From: Fluctibacter corallii
GTDB taxonomy: Bacteria; Pseudomonadota; Gammaproteobacteria; Enterobacterales; Alteromonadaceae
NCBI RefSeq assembly: GCF_025751585.1
Contig: NZ_JAOWKX010000007.1
Span: 186,001-250,000 of the forward strand
Length of the DNA stretch: 64,000 nucleotides
Direction of reading: 5' to 3'
Notes under the pieces: generated by a model
What the model was told of the DNA's origin: nothing
The model's database searches: none
Seen by the model: the letters and a program-made list of their open reading frames with translations, nothing else
Position numbers and translations under genes: made by a program
Part shown: in pieces, positions 56,181-64,000 of the stretch
Layout: the number at the start of each line of letters is the position of its first letter
Numbering within the stretch: position 1 is the stretch's first letter

Positions 56181-56594
56181 CTAGACTAATTCAGCTTGTT
56201 TGACTTTATCCAGCACCCACGCTTTGGCATGATTAAAATCACTGAAAAATGCGAAATTCTCTCCTGCCTCCCGATAAATTTCACCAATATGGTTTTTTGC
56301 AAATCGCGGAGAGTCAGAGTCTTCCACTAATAAAGCCGTAGCAGAACGCCCCACGCGTTTTTCATCGCGAATAATCTGCGTTAGCTGCTTGGCAGCATCT
56401 GGCACATGGATGGGCTCACCACGAACCACAACAATGACGCCCCACGGCGCTCCTTTGAGGGACTCAAGCACACCTTTGGCATTTTCGCCCGATTCATCCA
56501 AACTCTCGGCGTTCCAAGGACCCGTCCCCTCAACAATTAATACACGCCCATCTACTTTTACGGAAATTGAACCATGGGCTACAAATGAAGACAT
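56181..56594 (-). CDS. Hypothetical STAS-like protein
   Basis: I do not recognise the family for sure. The 137-residue cytoplasmic protein alternates strands and helices in the way of STAS/SpoIIAA-like domains: GSISVKVDGRVLIVEGTGPWNAESLDE, WGVIVVVRGEPIHVPDAAKQLTQII, and FFSDFNHAKAWVLDKV near the end. STAS domains bind nucleotides or partner proteins. A single gene with no obvious partner nearby. Confidence 0.6.
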   Translation of the reverse strand: MSSFVAHGSISVKVDGRVLIVEGTGPWNAESLDESGENAKGVLESLKGAPWGVIVVVRGEPIHVPDAAKQLTQIIRDEKRVGRSATALLVEDSDSPRFAKNHIGEIYREAGENFAFFSDFNHAKAWVLDKVKQAELV

Positions 56595-56689
56595 AGCGTC
56601 ACTCTCAAATTACAAACACTATGCCAAAGCATGCTACTGGTGTTCTAGCTAAAAATCGAGCATTTTTACCACTTAACAGACTGATTTAT

Positions 56690-57583
56690 TTAGAATTCTG
56701 TACCAAACACCTCGTTATATGCTCTTGTATAATGGCGTTTTAGCTGGCCATGATACGGCTTTCTTAGAATGTTCAGGTAATTAGGGTTTGTTCCCAAACT
56801 GCGCAAGGCTTGGTTCAAGTGCTTAATCACGCGTCGACCTTTTTTCGTTCGAGAACATGCGATTCTACCCACTACAAACGACTTAACGCCATCTATCGGA
56901 ATTAATGCAATGCGCTTGTTGGGAGCATGTTTAGCCGCATATTTCACTGCCACATCGGGATATTCAATGGCATAAGAAATATCTCCATTGAGCAAAGCTT
57001 GAAGCAAAGAGGCGACGTTGTTGTCACCATGTACAAAAATCAGCCGAGACTGTATTGATTCCAGCATATCGTTCAAAGGGCTTGCGTAAGCGCGAGACTC
57101 AGCCACACCGATATTTGGCATAGACACCAATTGCGCAGCATATTCCAAATCAAAATGACCATCGGTTGTCACCCTATCGGCAAATTCTACCGCGTTTTCG
57201 TTGCCTTCTATGTAAACAATTTGATGAGATAAAAATACAGAATAAGCTGCTGAAAAATACGCAAACGCAGCACGCTTAGGTGTATGGATTACGTTACTCA
57301 CACACGCATCTTCCCCTTGCGCAATTTTTTCTAGACCAGCAATAATCGGCGTATTTATTACATTGAAAGTAAGATCAGATTTAACCAAGGTTTTTAAAAG
57401 TTGAATTTGCTCAGCTTCAATATCCATGATATCGAGTTCATGATTGTAGCCATCTTCAGGTAGATCGGCATACCAAACTACCTCTTCAGGTTCGCTCTGC
57501 GCATTCGCTATAGCTAAGGTAAACACTGCCAACAAGCTAACAAATATTTTAAAGCCAACATACCTGCTGCACTTTCGACTCAA
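56690..57583 (-). CDS. Periplasmic solute-binding-like protein (TIGR02285-like)
   Basis: This 297-residue exported protein has a signal peptide (about 11-29, LLAVFTLAIANAQSE). It then has the bilobed periplasmic-binding pattern seen in extracellular solute-binding family 3 and TIGR02285 proteins: VVWYADLPEDGYNHELDI, VNTPIIAGLEKIAQGEDACVSNVIHTPKRAAFAYFSAAY, and LLQALLNGDISYAIEYPDVAVKYA. No ABC transporter genes adjoin, so it could be a stand-alone sensor or scavenger. Family call is moderate. Confidence 0.75.
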   Translation of the reverse strand: MSRKCSRYVGFKIFVSLLAVFTLAIANAQSEPEEVVWYADLPEDGYNHELDIMDIEAEQIQLLKTLVKSDLTFNVINTPIIAGLEKIAQGEDACVSNVIHTPKRAAFAYFSAAYSVFLSHQIVYIEGNENAVEFADRVTTDGHFDLEYAAQLVSMPNIGVAESRAYASPLNDMLESIQSRLIFVHGDNNVASLLQALLNGDISYAIEYPDVAVKYAAKHAPNKRIALIPIDGVKSFVVGRIACSRTKKGRRVIKHLNQALRSLGTNPNYLNILRKPYHGQLKRHYTRAYNEVFGTEF

Positions 57584-57800
57584 ACCTTATTCTCCCTATC
57601 TCTGTCATTGCGATGCAAACAGGCAGTCTCTAATGCCTTTTCGAATCGCGCTTTTCTCGCAGTATAGTTGACTTGCTTCGAGGGCGTTAAATTGCAATCT
57701 GCTTTAGATTCATTATTCTGTTAACGTGGGGACGAAATAACGTTAGTAAATGATTTTCCAGATAAAAATTACGATGAAAAGAATAGAGTAAGGATCGGAT

Positions 57801-58574
57801 ATGCATATCCACCATTTGTCAGGCTACATACAATCGATATATCTCGTTGAATACGAGCACGGATTGCTGTTACTTGACGGCTGTAGCCGTGCCGATGTTG
57901 AACTTATTCATACCTTTGTCAGCGAATCTCTGCATCGACCGATCACAGATTTAAAAATCGTCGTTGTGACCCACATGCACCCTGATCATGCGGGTGCCGC
58001 AGAAGCACTTAGAAAGCTCGCTGGCTGCCGAATTTTAACATCTGAAAAACCACATCATTGGTACAGTGGCTTGCATGGAATGTTAATGTATACAACCGAT
58101 CTGTTACTGACTTTCTGGGTCGCAAGTCGTTTGAAAAAGCCTAAACGTAATCTATTTTACTCGCCATTCTTAGAGCCAGACATCGTTGCAGAAGAAGGCA
58201 TGCGTATTCCAGAATTTGAAGACTGGCAAATTCTCAACATGCCCGGGCATACAGACAGAGATCTTGCGGTTTACCATGCGCCTACTCACACGATTTACGT
58301 GGCTGACTTGATTGTCAAAGTGAAGGACAAGTTTATCCCGCCGTTCCCGGTATTTCACCCAAATCAATATCGCATTTCGGTTAATAAGCTACACGACTTG
58401 TATCCTAGCGATGTGTTACTTGCCCACAGCGGTAGCGTAAAACTCAAAGATGAAGATTACGCCCATTTATTTGATAATTTGCCCGAGTTGCCCAAAACCC
58501 ATTGGCGCGCCACAAAGCGCAAGGCATACTCGTTGATTAAGCGTTACCGTTTACGCAAGCGAAGAGACTTATAG
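57801..58574 (+). CDS. MBL-fold metallo-hydrolase
   Basis: The 257-residue protein has the metallo-beta-lactamase fold with THMHPDHAG (H58, H60, D62, H63), then NMPGHTDRDLAVYH and IYVADLIVKV as further zinc motifs, and LLAHSGSV near the end. The natural substrate is unknown; members include glyoxalase II and lactonases. The C-terminal tail is strongly basic (KRKAYSLIKRYRLRKRRDL), which is unusual and could bind nucleic acid or membranes. It converges on the cryptochrome gene with 6 bases between. Confidence 0.88.
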   Translation: MHIHHLSGYIQSIYLVEYEHGLLLLDGCSRADVELIHTFVSESLHRPITDLKIVVVTHMHPDHAGAAEALRKLAGCRILTSEKPHHWYSGLHGMLMYTTDLLLTFWVASRLKKPKRNLFYSPFLEPDIVAEEGMRIPEFEDWQILNMPGHTDRDLAVYHAPTHTIYVADLIVKVKDKFIPPFPVFHPNQYRISVNKLHDLYPSDVLLAHSGSVKLKDEDYAHLFDNLPELPKTHWRATKRKAYSLIKRYRLRKRRDL

Positions 58575-58580
58575 TGCCCA

Positions 58581-59918
58581 TTACGTAATCGGCCAATCGC
58601 TTTCATCTACTACATTCATTGGCATCACCGATGATTCACCCTGCCATGTTGCAACAAACTCGCCATTTGGATCATATTGCTGGGCTTGTTTAGCCAAGTC
58701 GAATTGCCTGTGACCTCTCGGATCAGCCCCTACGCCAGCTAGATACTGCCAATTCCCCCAATTTGACGCAACGTCATAATCAATCAACATCTCTTCAAAA
58801 TAGGCGGCGCCATAACGCCAATCCATGTTTAACTCATGAACCAAACAACTGGCGACCAACTGACGCCCACGATTCGACATATAACCCGTTTGCTTTAGCT
58901 GCTTCATACACGCATTGACAATCGGATAGGGCGTTGAACCTTCCATCCACGCTTTGAAACGTTGCGGCCAAAAAGTGGTTAACGGCTTTTTGCCCTTAAC
59001 GCCTGAAAAGATAAACAAGCGATGCTGATGTACGTGTAGGTACCAATAAAAATACTCTCGCCACCAGAGCTCAAACTTTAACCAATAGGTAGATTCATTT
59101 TTCTCTACATCTGCTTCGTAGGCTTGGATCTGATAGTAAATTTGTCGAGGAGAGATACACCCATTCGCTAACCAAAAAGATAACTTGCTTGAGTAGTCCC
59201 AACCATCCAGTTGATTGCGGGTTTGCTTGTATTGCGATAGCAGCTTTGACTCATACGTGTAATAGGCCAGTTGCGCTTGCGCGGCACTTTCGCCACCGAC
59301 AACTCTAGGCTCAAATGTATTTATACCTCTAATCTCCTCGAACAGCTGAGCCGCTGAATTTTGGCGCAGCGCTGGGGGCGGTGGCGGAAAATGCGTCGGA
59401 GTCTGGCAAGGACGATCGGGTTTTATTGCCTCAACACGCTTTCTAAATGGTGTAAAGCTCTCTGGCAAATCGTTAATATCAAAAGGCAGTTGTGAAAGCG
59501 CATACAGCGTTGCGCCTTCCTCCTGTAAGAAAACGACATCTGGGCACTGATTTTTTAAGCTCACCCAATCTCTACGCTCATACACGCCTGGATGATAGTT
59601 ACTTGCAACAACATCCACTTGGTGTTGAGCGATAAATGTCGGCAAGCACAGCAACGGCTCTTCATTGAGTACAATCAGCGATTGACCGCGCTCCGTTAAG
59701 CGTAATTGTAAGTCTTGTAGGCTTTGTTGCAAAAACGCGAGGCGGTGTGCGCCTATGTGACGAGATTGAAATTGATTGACGGCTCGCCATGAAGGAGGGA
59801 GCACAAACACGACTATCAGTTCATCACAATCAGATGCTAACCGCTGCAAAGCCAGATTGTCTGACAGCCTCAAGTCGTGCCTGAACCACATGAGGCCGCG
59901 TTTATATTGATTACTCAT
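58581..59918 (-). CDS. DASH-type cryptochrome/photolyase
   Basis: The 445-residue flavoprotein has the photolyase N-terminal domain (GLMWFRHDLRLSDNLALQRL) and the FAD domain. DASH-type features are TYWLKFELWWREYFYWYLHVHQHRLFIFSG, the motif GYMSNRGRQLVASCLVHELNMDWRYGAAYFEEMLIDYDVASNWGNWQYLAGVGADPR, and the C-terminal KQAQQYDPNGEFVATW. DASH proteins repair cyclobutane dimers in single-stranded DNA and may act as blue-light sensors. It is the last of four minus-strand genes running down from 62113. Confidence 0.9.
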   Translation of the reverse strand: MSNQYKRGLMWFRHDLRLSDNLALQRLASDCDELIVVFVLPPSWRAVNQFQSRHIGAHRLAFLQQSLQDLQLRLTERGQSLIVLNEEPLLCLPTFIAQHQVDVVASNYHPGVYERRDWVSLKNQCPDVVFLQEEGATLYALSQLPFDINDLPESFTPFRKRVEAIKPDRPCQTPTHFPPPPPALRQNSAAQLFEEIRGINTFEPRVVGGESAAQAQLAYYTYESKLLSQYKQTRNQLDGWDYSSKLSFWLANGCISPRQIYYQIQAYEADVEKNESTYWLKFELWWREYFYWYLHVHQHRLFIFSGVKGKKPLTTFWPQRFKAWMEGSTPYPIVNACMKQLKQTGYMSNRGRQLVASCLVHELNMDWRYGAAYFEEMLIDYDVASNWGNWQYLAGVGADPRGHRQFDLAKQAQQYDPNGEFVATWQGESSVMPMNVVDESDWPIT

Positions 59919-59960
59919 GCCGTTTATATGATAAAACCGCTCAAAAAGATCGGCAATTCA

Positions 59961-60401
59961 TCACCATTCACCGATGTTTTCCATTGACGCCCAAGGTTCT
60001 GTAGGCGGCAGTGCATCCCCTTCTTGCAATAGCTCAATGGATATACCATCAGGTGATCGCACAAATGCCATGTGTCCATCTCTAGGTGGCCGATTAATGT
60101 CAACACCGCCTTGCACCAAGGTTTCGCAAGCTGCATAGATGTCGTTTACCCGAAACGCCAAATGCCCGAAATTTCGTCCACCTGTATAGGTTTCAGGGTC
60201 CCAGTTATAGGTTAATTCAATTAAGGGAGATTGGGAGGTTTCTGCTTCAGGAAGATCATCTGGTGCAGCGAGATAAATCAATGAAAATCGGCCCTTTTCA
60301 CTGTCGTACCGATTAACTTCTTTAAGGCCCAATAAGTCGCAATAAAAGTGCATTGATGCTTCCAAGTCACGCACCCGTACCATCGTATGTAAAAATCGCA
60401 T
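59961..60401 (-). CDS. VOC family protein, glyoxalase I-like
   Basis: The 146-residue protein resembles lactoylglutathione lyase: MRFLHTMVRVRDLEASMHFYCDLLGL at the start, LIELTYNWDPETYTGGRNFGHLAFRVND in the middle, and FVRSPDGISIELLQEG near the end. The four metal ligands of glyoxalase I (two His, two Glu) have candidates in H5, the Glu in IELTYNW, the His in FGHLAF and the Glu in IELLQEG. It may remove methylglyoxal. I chose ATG 60401; a longer frame to 60551 would overlap the next gene. Confidence 0.85.
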   Translation of the reverse strand: MRFLHTMVRVRDLEASMHFYCDLLGLKEVNRYDSEKGRFSLIYLAAPDDLPEAETSQSPLIELTYNWDPETYTGGRNFGHLAFRVNDIYAACETLVQGGVDINRPPRDGHMAFVRSPDGISIELLQEGDALPPTEPWASMENIGEW

Positions 60402-60486
60402 AATGTCGTCTGCCTGCAAAATTAAAATCCAGATTGTCACTACAACATGGTGATGACGACAGGATAATTCTAGCTCATGAACAAAT

Positions 60487-60792
60487 TTAATAGGGTAGCG
60501 ACATCGAAAAGGGAATTCGCATGGGTTCGTTCGCAGAAGGCGGATTGCCAATCATTTCATCATAATATGATTGATGAATCAGGTAAGCATCTTGGATCGC
60601 GTTGTTCTCAAAGGTTTCACGGATTTGGTTGGCACTCATAAACCTCACAGGAGAATCGGTGTCTCCATACAATAACCCTTCAACACCATTAATGGTGAGT
60701 TTAACCAAGTAAACATTACTTTCAAACGACTGCACTTCCAGTAAGTCGATAGAGACTTGTTTCGACACTACGACACTTAGCTTGTACCTCAT
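60487..60792 (-). CDS. DUF6482-like small protein
   Basis: This 101-residue cytoplasmic protein seems to match DUF6482: a beta-rich N-terminal half (VVSKQVSIDLLEVQSFESNVYLVKLTINGVEG) and the C-terminal signature LIHQSYYDEMIG...MRIPFSM. Members are small conserved proteins of unknown function in Pseudomonas, Marinobacter and Alteromonas relatives. The family name is recalled from pattern, not checked. It lies between the VOC and sterol-desaturase-like genes on the same strand. Confidence 0.65.
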   Translation of the reverse strand: MRYKLSVVVSKQVSIDLLEVQSFESNVYLVKLTINGVEGLLYGDTDSPVRFMSANQIRETFENNAIQDAYLIHQSYYDEMIGNPPSANEPMRIPFSMSLPY

Positions 60793-60877
60793 AAGTCACC
60801 TCCGCGCCCAGCTTCATTTCAAACCTATTTACGTAGCGAGTGAAAAAAAGTTCAGCGTAGCCAGACATAGCAGCCAC

Positions 60878-62113
60878 TTACTGGGATGCGATAGGTCCTT
60901 CAACTAAGTCAGTGCCATGAATATCTCGATACACGCGGTGTAATAAGCACATACTCACGGAAGTACCGAAAAAGAGTGCAATAGTAAGCCAACTGGGCAA
61001 CGACAAAACAAGCAAGCCAACGATCAAGCCGATATTTTTAATCAGCTCAAAATAAAACGATACGGGTCGCTTCTCCATCACCAAACCTACAGATACCGCG
61101 CTAAAAATAATAAAGGCAGATAGGCCCCAAAGGGACGAGTTTGTTAGCGTGTCTAGATTGAGCATAAACATTAGCGCAATCAACACCGTTACACTGTGTT
61201 GAAGTAAACAATAGACTTTGGTCGTCATGCTCAGTTGGACATCAAACTTTTTGAATGTGGCTAAATTCACACGCGCGAGCGGATAAGCCTCACTCACATC
61301 AGCAGGACGCCATCCTGTTCTGCCAAACCACACTTTGCATTTATCCGACCAACGCTTTGTACGCCAACTGTCTTTCATCAATTGAGAATAGACTTGCAGA
61401 TTTGCCCATACAGGATCCCAACTTTTCAGAGCTTTGCGCACGCCATAGATTGGTGGTTCGTGGTCTAACTCTTCCTGAAATGTACCGAAGAGACGATCCC
61501 ACACAATAAATACACCGCCGTAGTTGCGATCTAAATAAATATCATTTTGTGCATGATGAACTCGATGGTTAGAGGGAGATACAAACACATATTCAAACCA
61601 GCCGAGCTTAGGAACATGACGTGTATGCACCCAGAATTGATACACCAAATTCAGTGCCGCTACAGCAAGAAGTGTCTCGGGCGTGAAGCCCACCAGCGCC
61701 ATAGGTAGATAAAAAATCCATGAGAAAAAACTACCACTGGTTTGACGCAGCGCAGTAGTTAAATTGTATTCTTCGCTGGAATGGTGCACCACATGGGCAG
61801 CCCAAAACAGGCTGACTTCATGACCATAGCGGTGGTTCCAGTAATAGAAAAAATCGTAAATAATGAACGCTGCAACCCATGTCCACATTGAATCAGGCAG
61901 GGTAAATAGCGCAATGTATTCATATGCGACAGCATAAATAGTAAGCGGCACGAGGGCCTTCAAAATCCCCGTAACCCGACTCAAAACGCCTACAGTCAAA
62001 CTGTTGATTGCATCATTAACACGGTAATACGCCGTTCCTTTTACCTTTTCTGCGATCAGCTCGATACTGATCAATAAAAAGAAAAAAGGAATCGCCCACA
62101 ATATGATTGTCAT
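60878..62113 (-). CDS. Sterol desaturase/fatty acid hydroxylase family membrane protein
   Basis: This 411-residue membrane enzyme belongs to the di-iron hydroxylase superfamily. Its His boxes are HRYGH (H94, H98), HVVHH (H107, H110, H111) and HRVHH (H183, H186, H187). The extra helices at the C-terminus resemble alkylglycerol monooxygenase-type members. It hydroxylates or desaturates a lipid; the substrate is unknown. In the Alteromonadales it could modify membrane lipids or carotenoids. The light-responsive cryptochrome in the same direction makes a link to photo-oxidative stress possible but unproven. Confidence 0.9.
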   Translation of the reverse strand: MTIILWAIPFFFLLISIELIAEKVKGTAYYRVNDAINSLTVGVLSRVTGILKALVPLTIYAVAYEYIALFTLPDSMWTWVAAFIIYDFFYYWNHRYGHEVSLFWAAHVVHHSSEEYNLTTALRQTSGSFFSWIFYLPMALVGFTPETLLAVAALNLVYQFWVHTRHVPKLGWFEYVFVSPSNHRVHHAQNDIYLDRNYGGVFIVWDRLFGTFQEELDHEPPIYGVRKALKSWDPVWANLQVYSQLMKDSWRTKRWSDKCKVWFGRTGWRPADVSEAYPLARVNLATFKKFDVQLSMTTKVYCLLQHSVTVLIALMFMLNLDTLTNSSLWGLSAFIIFSAVSVGLVMEKRPVSFYFELIKNIGLIVGLLVLSLPSWLTIALFFGTSVSMCLLHRVYRDIHGTDLVEGPIASQ

Positions 62114-62446
62114 TTACTTATCATCCGAAAATCTACCGCGTCTAGGTTAATCAATCGCTCAACTAAGGTTAAGAATTTGTTAACTGTTGTCTGACCAGTG
62201 TAAACTGGACGATAAACTCTGTCTAGCCCCTTTAAAATTCAGCCATCATTCATATTGTTTTAGGTAAGAATAGACAATCGAGATGCTAAAATTAAACAAG
62301 CTTGGAGCTATACAGGCCAGGCACAAAAATGGGATTTAGTGAGGGTTTTGAGTTGACTCCCGATAAAATCAGTCGCATTGTTTACTCAACCTTTTCAGCG
62401 ACTTATTGTCTGATAATTATGTGGTTACAATTCTTAAGGAGATGTT
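62114..62446. other. Intergenic region upstream of the DUF3014 gene
   Basis: A 333-base divergent stretch. It contains an inverted repeat CCAGT-N4-ACTGG at 62195-62208 and the ribosome site AAGGAG before the DUF3014 gene. A 41-codon open frame from 62328 lacks a ribosome site and overlaps the next start, so I do not call it. Promoters were not assigned. Confidence 0.5.
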
Positions 62447-63283
62447 ATGTGTAAAGACGCAGCCAAACCAAAGCCAATAATGCCTTTACTTCTCATTGGG
62501 CTGGGCGGATTTGCGTTGCTGGTGGCACTTTATTTTTGGATGACATCTGACAACAAAGATATTCCGACAATGGAGAAGCCAACCCCTCGACCGGTTGTGC
62601 CAGCGCCTGTGAAAACTGAAGTTGAGCAAGCAAAACCAACACCGCCCCCCGCTCAGGAGCCGATTATTGAGGAGGAAGAGGTGGTAGAGCCAGCACCTGT
62701 TGTTGTTGCGCCGCCTGTAGATACCAGTGACGCTGCGGTAAAAACCTCTATTTTGGCAACAGCCGACTATGAAGCCGCTGCCAGCTTACTGGTAGACGAA
62801 TCTTTATTGCAACGCTTTGTGGTAACCGCTGCCAACCTTGCTGAAGGCGAAGTTGCGCCTAATCACCAGTTATTGCAGCCGCCCAGTCAGAACTTCAGAA
62901 TTTATCAGCAAGGCGGCAAAGAGTGGATCGACCCAGCAAGTTATAAGCGCTACACACCTTATGTCGATGTGATTGACACCATGAGCGCTGATACGCTGGT
63001 GAGTCTGTATGAAACCTATCAGCCAACGTTAAATCAACTGTATGCAGAAATTGGCGACCCAAGTGAGCCGTTTAATGACGTGTTAAAACAAGCCATAGAG
63101 CATTTATTGGAAACACCGTCGGTACCAGTGCCAGTAGAGGTGTACACTGATAGCGTGATGTATAAATACAAAGACGAACGCCTTGAGTCTTTGAGTATGC
63201 CGCAAAAGCATTTAATTCGTATGGGGCCTGAGAACATGCGTAGGGTAAAAGCCAAGCTGCGTGAAATTCTGGAAATGCTATAA
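62447..63283 (+). CDS. DUF3014 domain protein
   Basis: The 278-residue protein has one N-terminal membrane helix (about 12-32, LLLIGLGGFALLVALYFWM), a proline- and glutamate-rich linker (about 45-95, PRPVVPAPVKTEVEQ... PPPAQEPIIEEEEVV), and a periplasmic globular DUF3014 domain with VDESLLQRFVVTAANLAEGEV, QGGKEWIDPASYKRYTPYVDVID and LIRMGPENMRRVKAKLREI. The function is unknown. AAGGAG lies 5 bases before the ATG. It is followed by a DUF1285 gene after 7 bases. Confidence 0.88.
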   Translation: MCKDAAKPKPIMPLLLIGLGGFALLVALYFWMTSDNKDIPTMEKPTPRPVVPAPVKTEVEQAKPTPPPAQEPIIEEEEVVEPAPVVVAPPVDTSDAAVKTSILATADYEAAASLLVDESLLQRFVVTAANLAEGEVAPNHQLLQPPSQNFRIYQQGGKEWIDPASYKRYTPYVDVIDTMSADTLVSLYETYQPTLNQLYAEIGDPSEPFNDVLKQAIEHLLETPSVPVPVEVYTDSVMYKYKDERLESLSMPQKHLIRMGPENMRRVKAKLREILEML

Positions 63284-63290
63284 CTTAGAT

Positions 63291-63827
63291 ATGGATATTC
63301 AATCACTGCAAACACAGTTAAAAGACAGCGAGGGAAGCACCCCTCCTGTCGAAATGTGGAACCCAGATTTCTGCGGTGACATTGACATTATCATTAAACA
63401 TGATGGTACCTGGTTTTACATGGGTACACCTATCGGTCGTAAGCCATTAGTTAAGCTGTTTTCTAGTGTTTTGAAAAAAGAAGGTGAGAAGTATTTTTTG
63501 GTGACGCCAGTAGAAAAAGTGGGCATTGAGGTGGAAGATGTTCCTTTTTTGATTACGCAATGGGAACTACAAGACAACCAAATTATTTTCTCTACTCACA
63601 CCCAAGACACATTTGTTGTCAACGATTCGCATCCGGTTGAACTACATACAGACAAAGTAACAGGCGCGTTACTACCCTATGTATTGGTTAGGCGGAATCT
63701 ATGGGCGAGACTTCACCAAAATGTATTTTACCAAATGGTAGAAGCCGCCGATGAAACCACCTTTAACGGCAAGCAGGCAGTGACCGTATCAAGTGGCGAC
63801 TACCAAATTATTTTAGGTTACATCTAG
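63291..63827 (+). CDS. DUF1285 domain protein
   Basis: This 178-residue cytoplasmic protein matches DUF1285: PPVEMWNPDFCGDIDIIIKHDGTWFYMGTPIGRKPLVKLFSSVLKKEG, followed by YFLVTPVEKVGIEVEDVPFLI and a beta-rich C-terminal half. Known structures show a pleckstrin-like two-domain fold, but no activity is defined. I chose ATG 63291, 7 bases after the previous stop; the open frame to 63261 overlaps DUF3014. The two DUFs are adjacent and probably co-transcribed. Confidence 0.9.
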   Translation: MDIQSLQTQLKDSEGSTPPVEMWNPDFCGDIDIIIKHDGTWFYMGTPIGRKPLVKLFSSVLKKEGEKYFLVTPVEKVGIEVEDVPFLITQWELQDNQIIFSTHTQDTFVVNDSHPVELHTDKVTGALLPYVLVRRNLWARLHQNVFYQMVEAADETTFNGKQAVTVSSGDYQIILGYI

Positions 63828-63953
63828 CTAAACGTATTGAGGCAACCATGTATGATTAAATGGCCTCCGCGTCCGCCCATTCGTCGCAATATTTTGATTT
63901 CAAGTCATTTTTTCCCTACTGTATCTTCACACTAACACACTCAGGGAATCATT

Positions 63954-64000
63954 ATGCGCATTCCAATACGTGCTATTCGCACCGCCGCGCTCACACTTGC
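63954..64000 (+). CDS. Exported protein, truncated by window end
   Basis: An ATG at 63954 with CAGGGA 6 bases upstream opens a frame reading MRIPIRAIRTAALTL, a probable signal-peptide start with basic residues then a hydrophobic stretch. The frame runs off the window end, so the product cannot be told. Confidence 0.55.
   Translation, partial: MRIPIRAIRTAALTL

Noticed and set aside
62328..62453. 41-codon frame just before the DUF3014 gene
   Set aside because: No ribosome site, overlaps the well-supported DUF3014 start, and composition is not distinctive.
1..64000. CRISPR arrays, insertion sequences, prophage genes, tRNA and rRNA
   Set aside because: No regularly spaced repeats, transposase or integrase proteins, or tRNA-like TpsiC-loop segments were seen on reading through.

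Overview
This window comes from a marine-type gammaproteobacterium, most likely an Alteromonadales member close to Alteromonas, Glaciecola or Aestuariibacter. I infer this from protein families and gene order, not from a database search. Moderate GC, a caa3-type oxidase cluster, a large TonB-dependent receptor and Gamma-specific proteins (GreB, Tex, BioH, NfuA, PlsB, LexA, AlaE, class II IlvC) all fit. Nearly all of the window is chromosomal core. I saw no insertion sequence, prophage, CRISPR array, rRNA or tRNA.

Layout. (1) 0.2-10 kb resembles the enterobacterial greB-tex-bioH-gntX-nfuA neighbourhood, interrupted by a flagellar-rod-like/SprA-like gene pair and an M14 carboxypeptidase. (2) 10-12.5 kb holds a MATE exporter and a divergent polysaccharide deacetylase. 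(3) 12.5-21.5 kb is a complete aerobic oxidase locus. ctaC-ctaD-ctaG-ctaE encode the enzyme and its CuB chaperone. surf1, an SCO-like gene, ctaA, cyoE, sco and a GNAT gene form a tightly overlapping assembly and heme A operon. (4) 21.8-28 kb holds lexA with two SOS boxes, an alaE-racemase pair, a DUF2254 protein and plsB. (5) 28-37.5 kb is a branched-chain amino acid region: an ilvE-D-A operon behind a newly identified leader peptide and attenuator, a TRIC-type channel, yifB, and the divergent ilvY/ilvC pair. (6) 37.5-47 kb holds small regulators and transport genes: HxlR/YciI, a TonB receptor, carbonic anhydrase and an ECF sigma locus. (7) 47-53 kb holds an EamA transporter, an M20 peptidase, a PhzF-like protein and proBA. 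(8) 53-64 kb holds an M1 peptidase with a DUF6702 partner, a periplasmic solute-binding-like protein, an MBL hydrolase, a DASH cryptochrome with three neighbours, and a DUF3014/DUF1285 pair. A signal-peptide gene is cut off by the window end.

The most interesting observations are these. A divergent ECF locus has two back-to-back promoters sharing TGTAA-N15-AAAGACTA, feeding a sigma factor plus membrane protein on one side and a PspB-like coiled-coil membrane protein on the other. The ilvEDA operon keeps a Val/Ile-rich leader peptide and attenuator but has no ilvGM genes between leader and ilvE. An SCO-like protein in the oxidase assembly operon keeps CxxxC but lacks the distal copper-binding His. 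A small membrane coiled-coil protein looks like a stomatin tail without its SPFH domain. A 680-base gene-free stretch carries a perfect 18-base palindrome.
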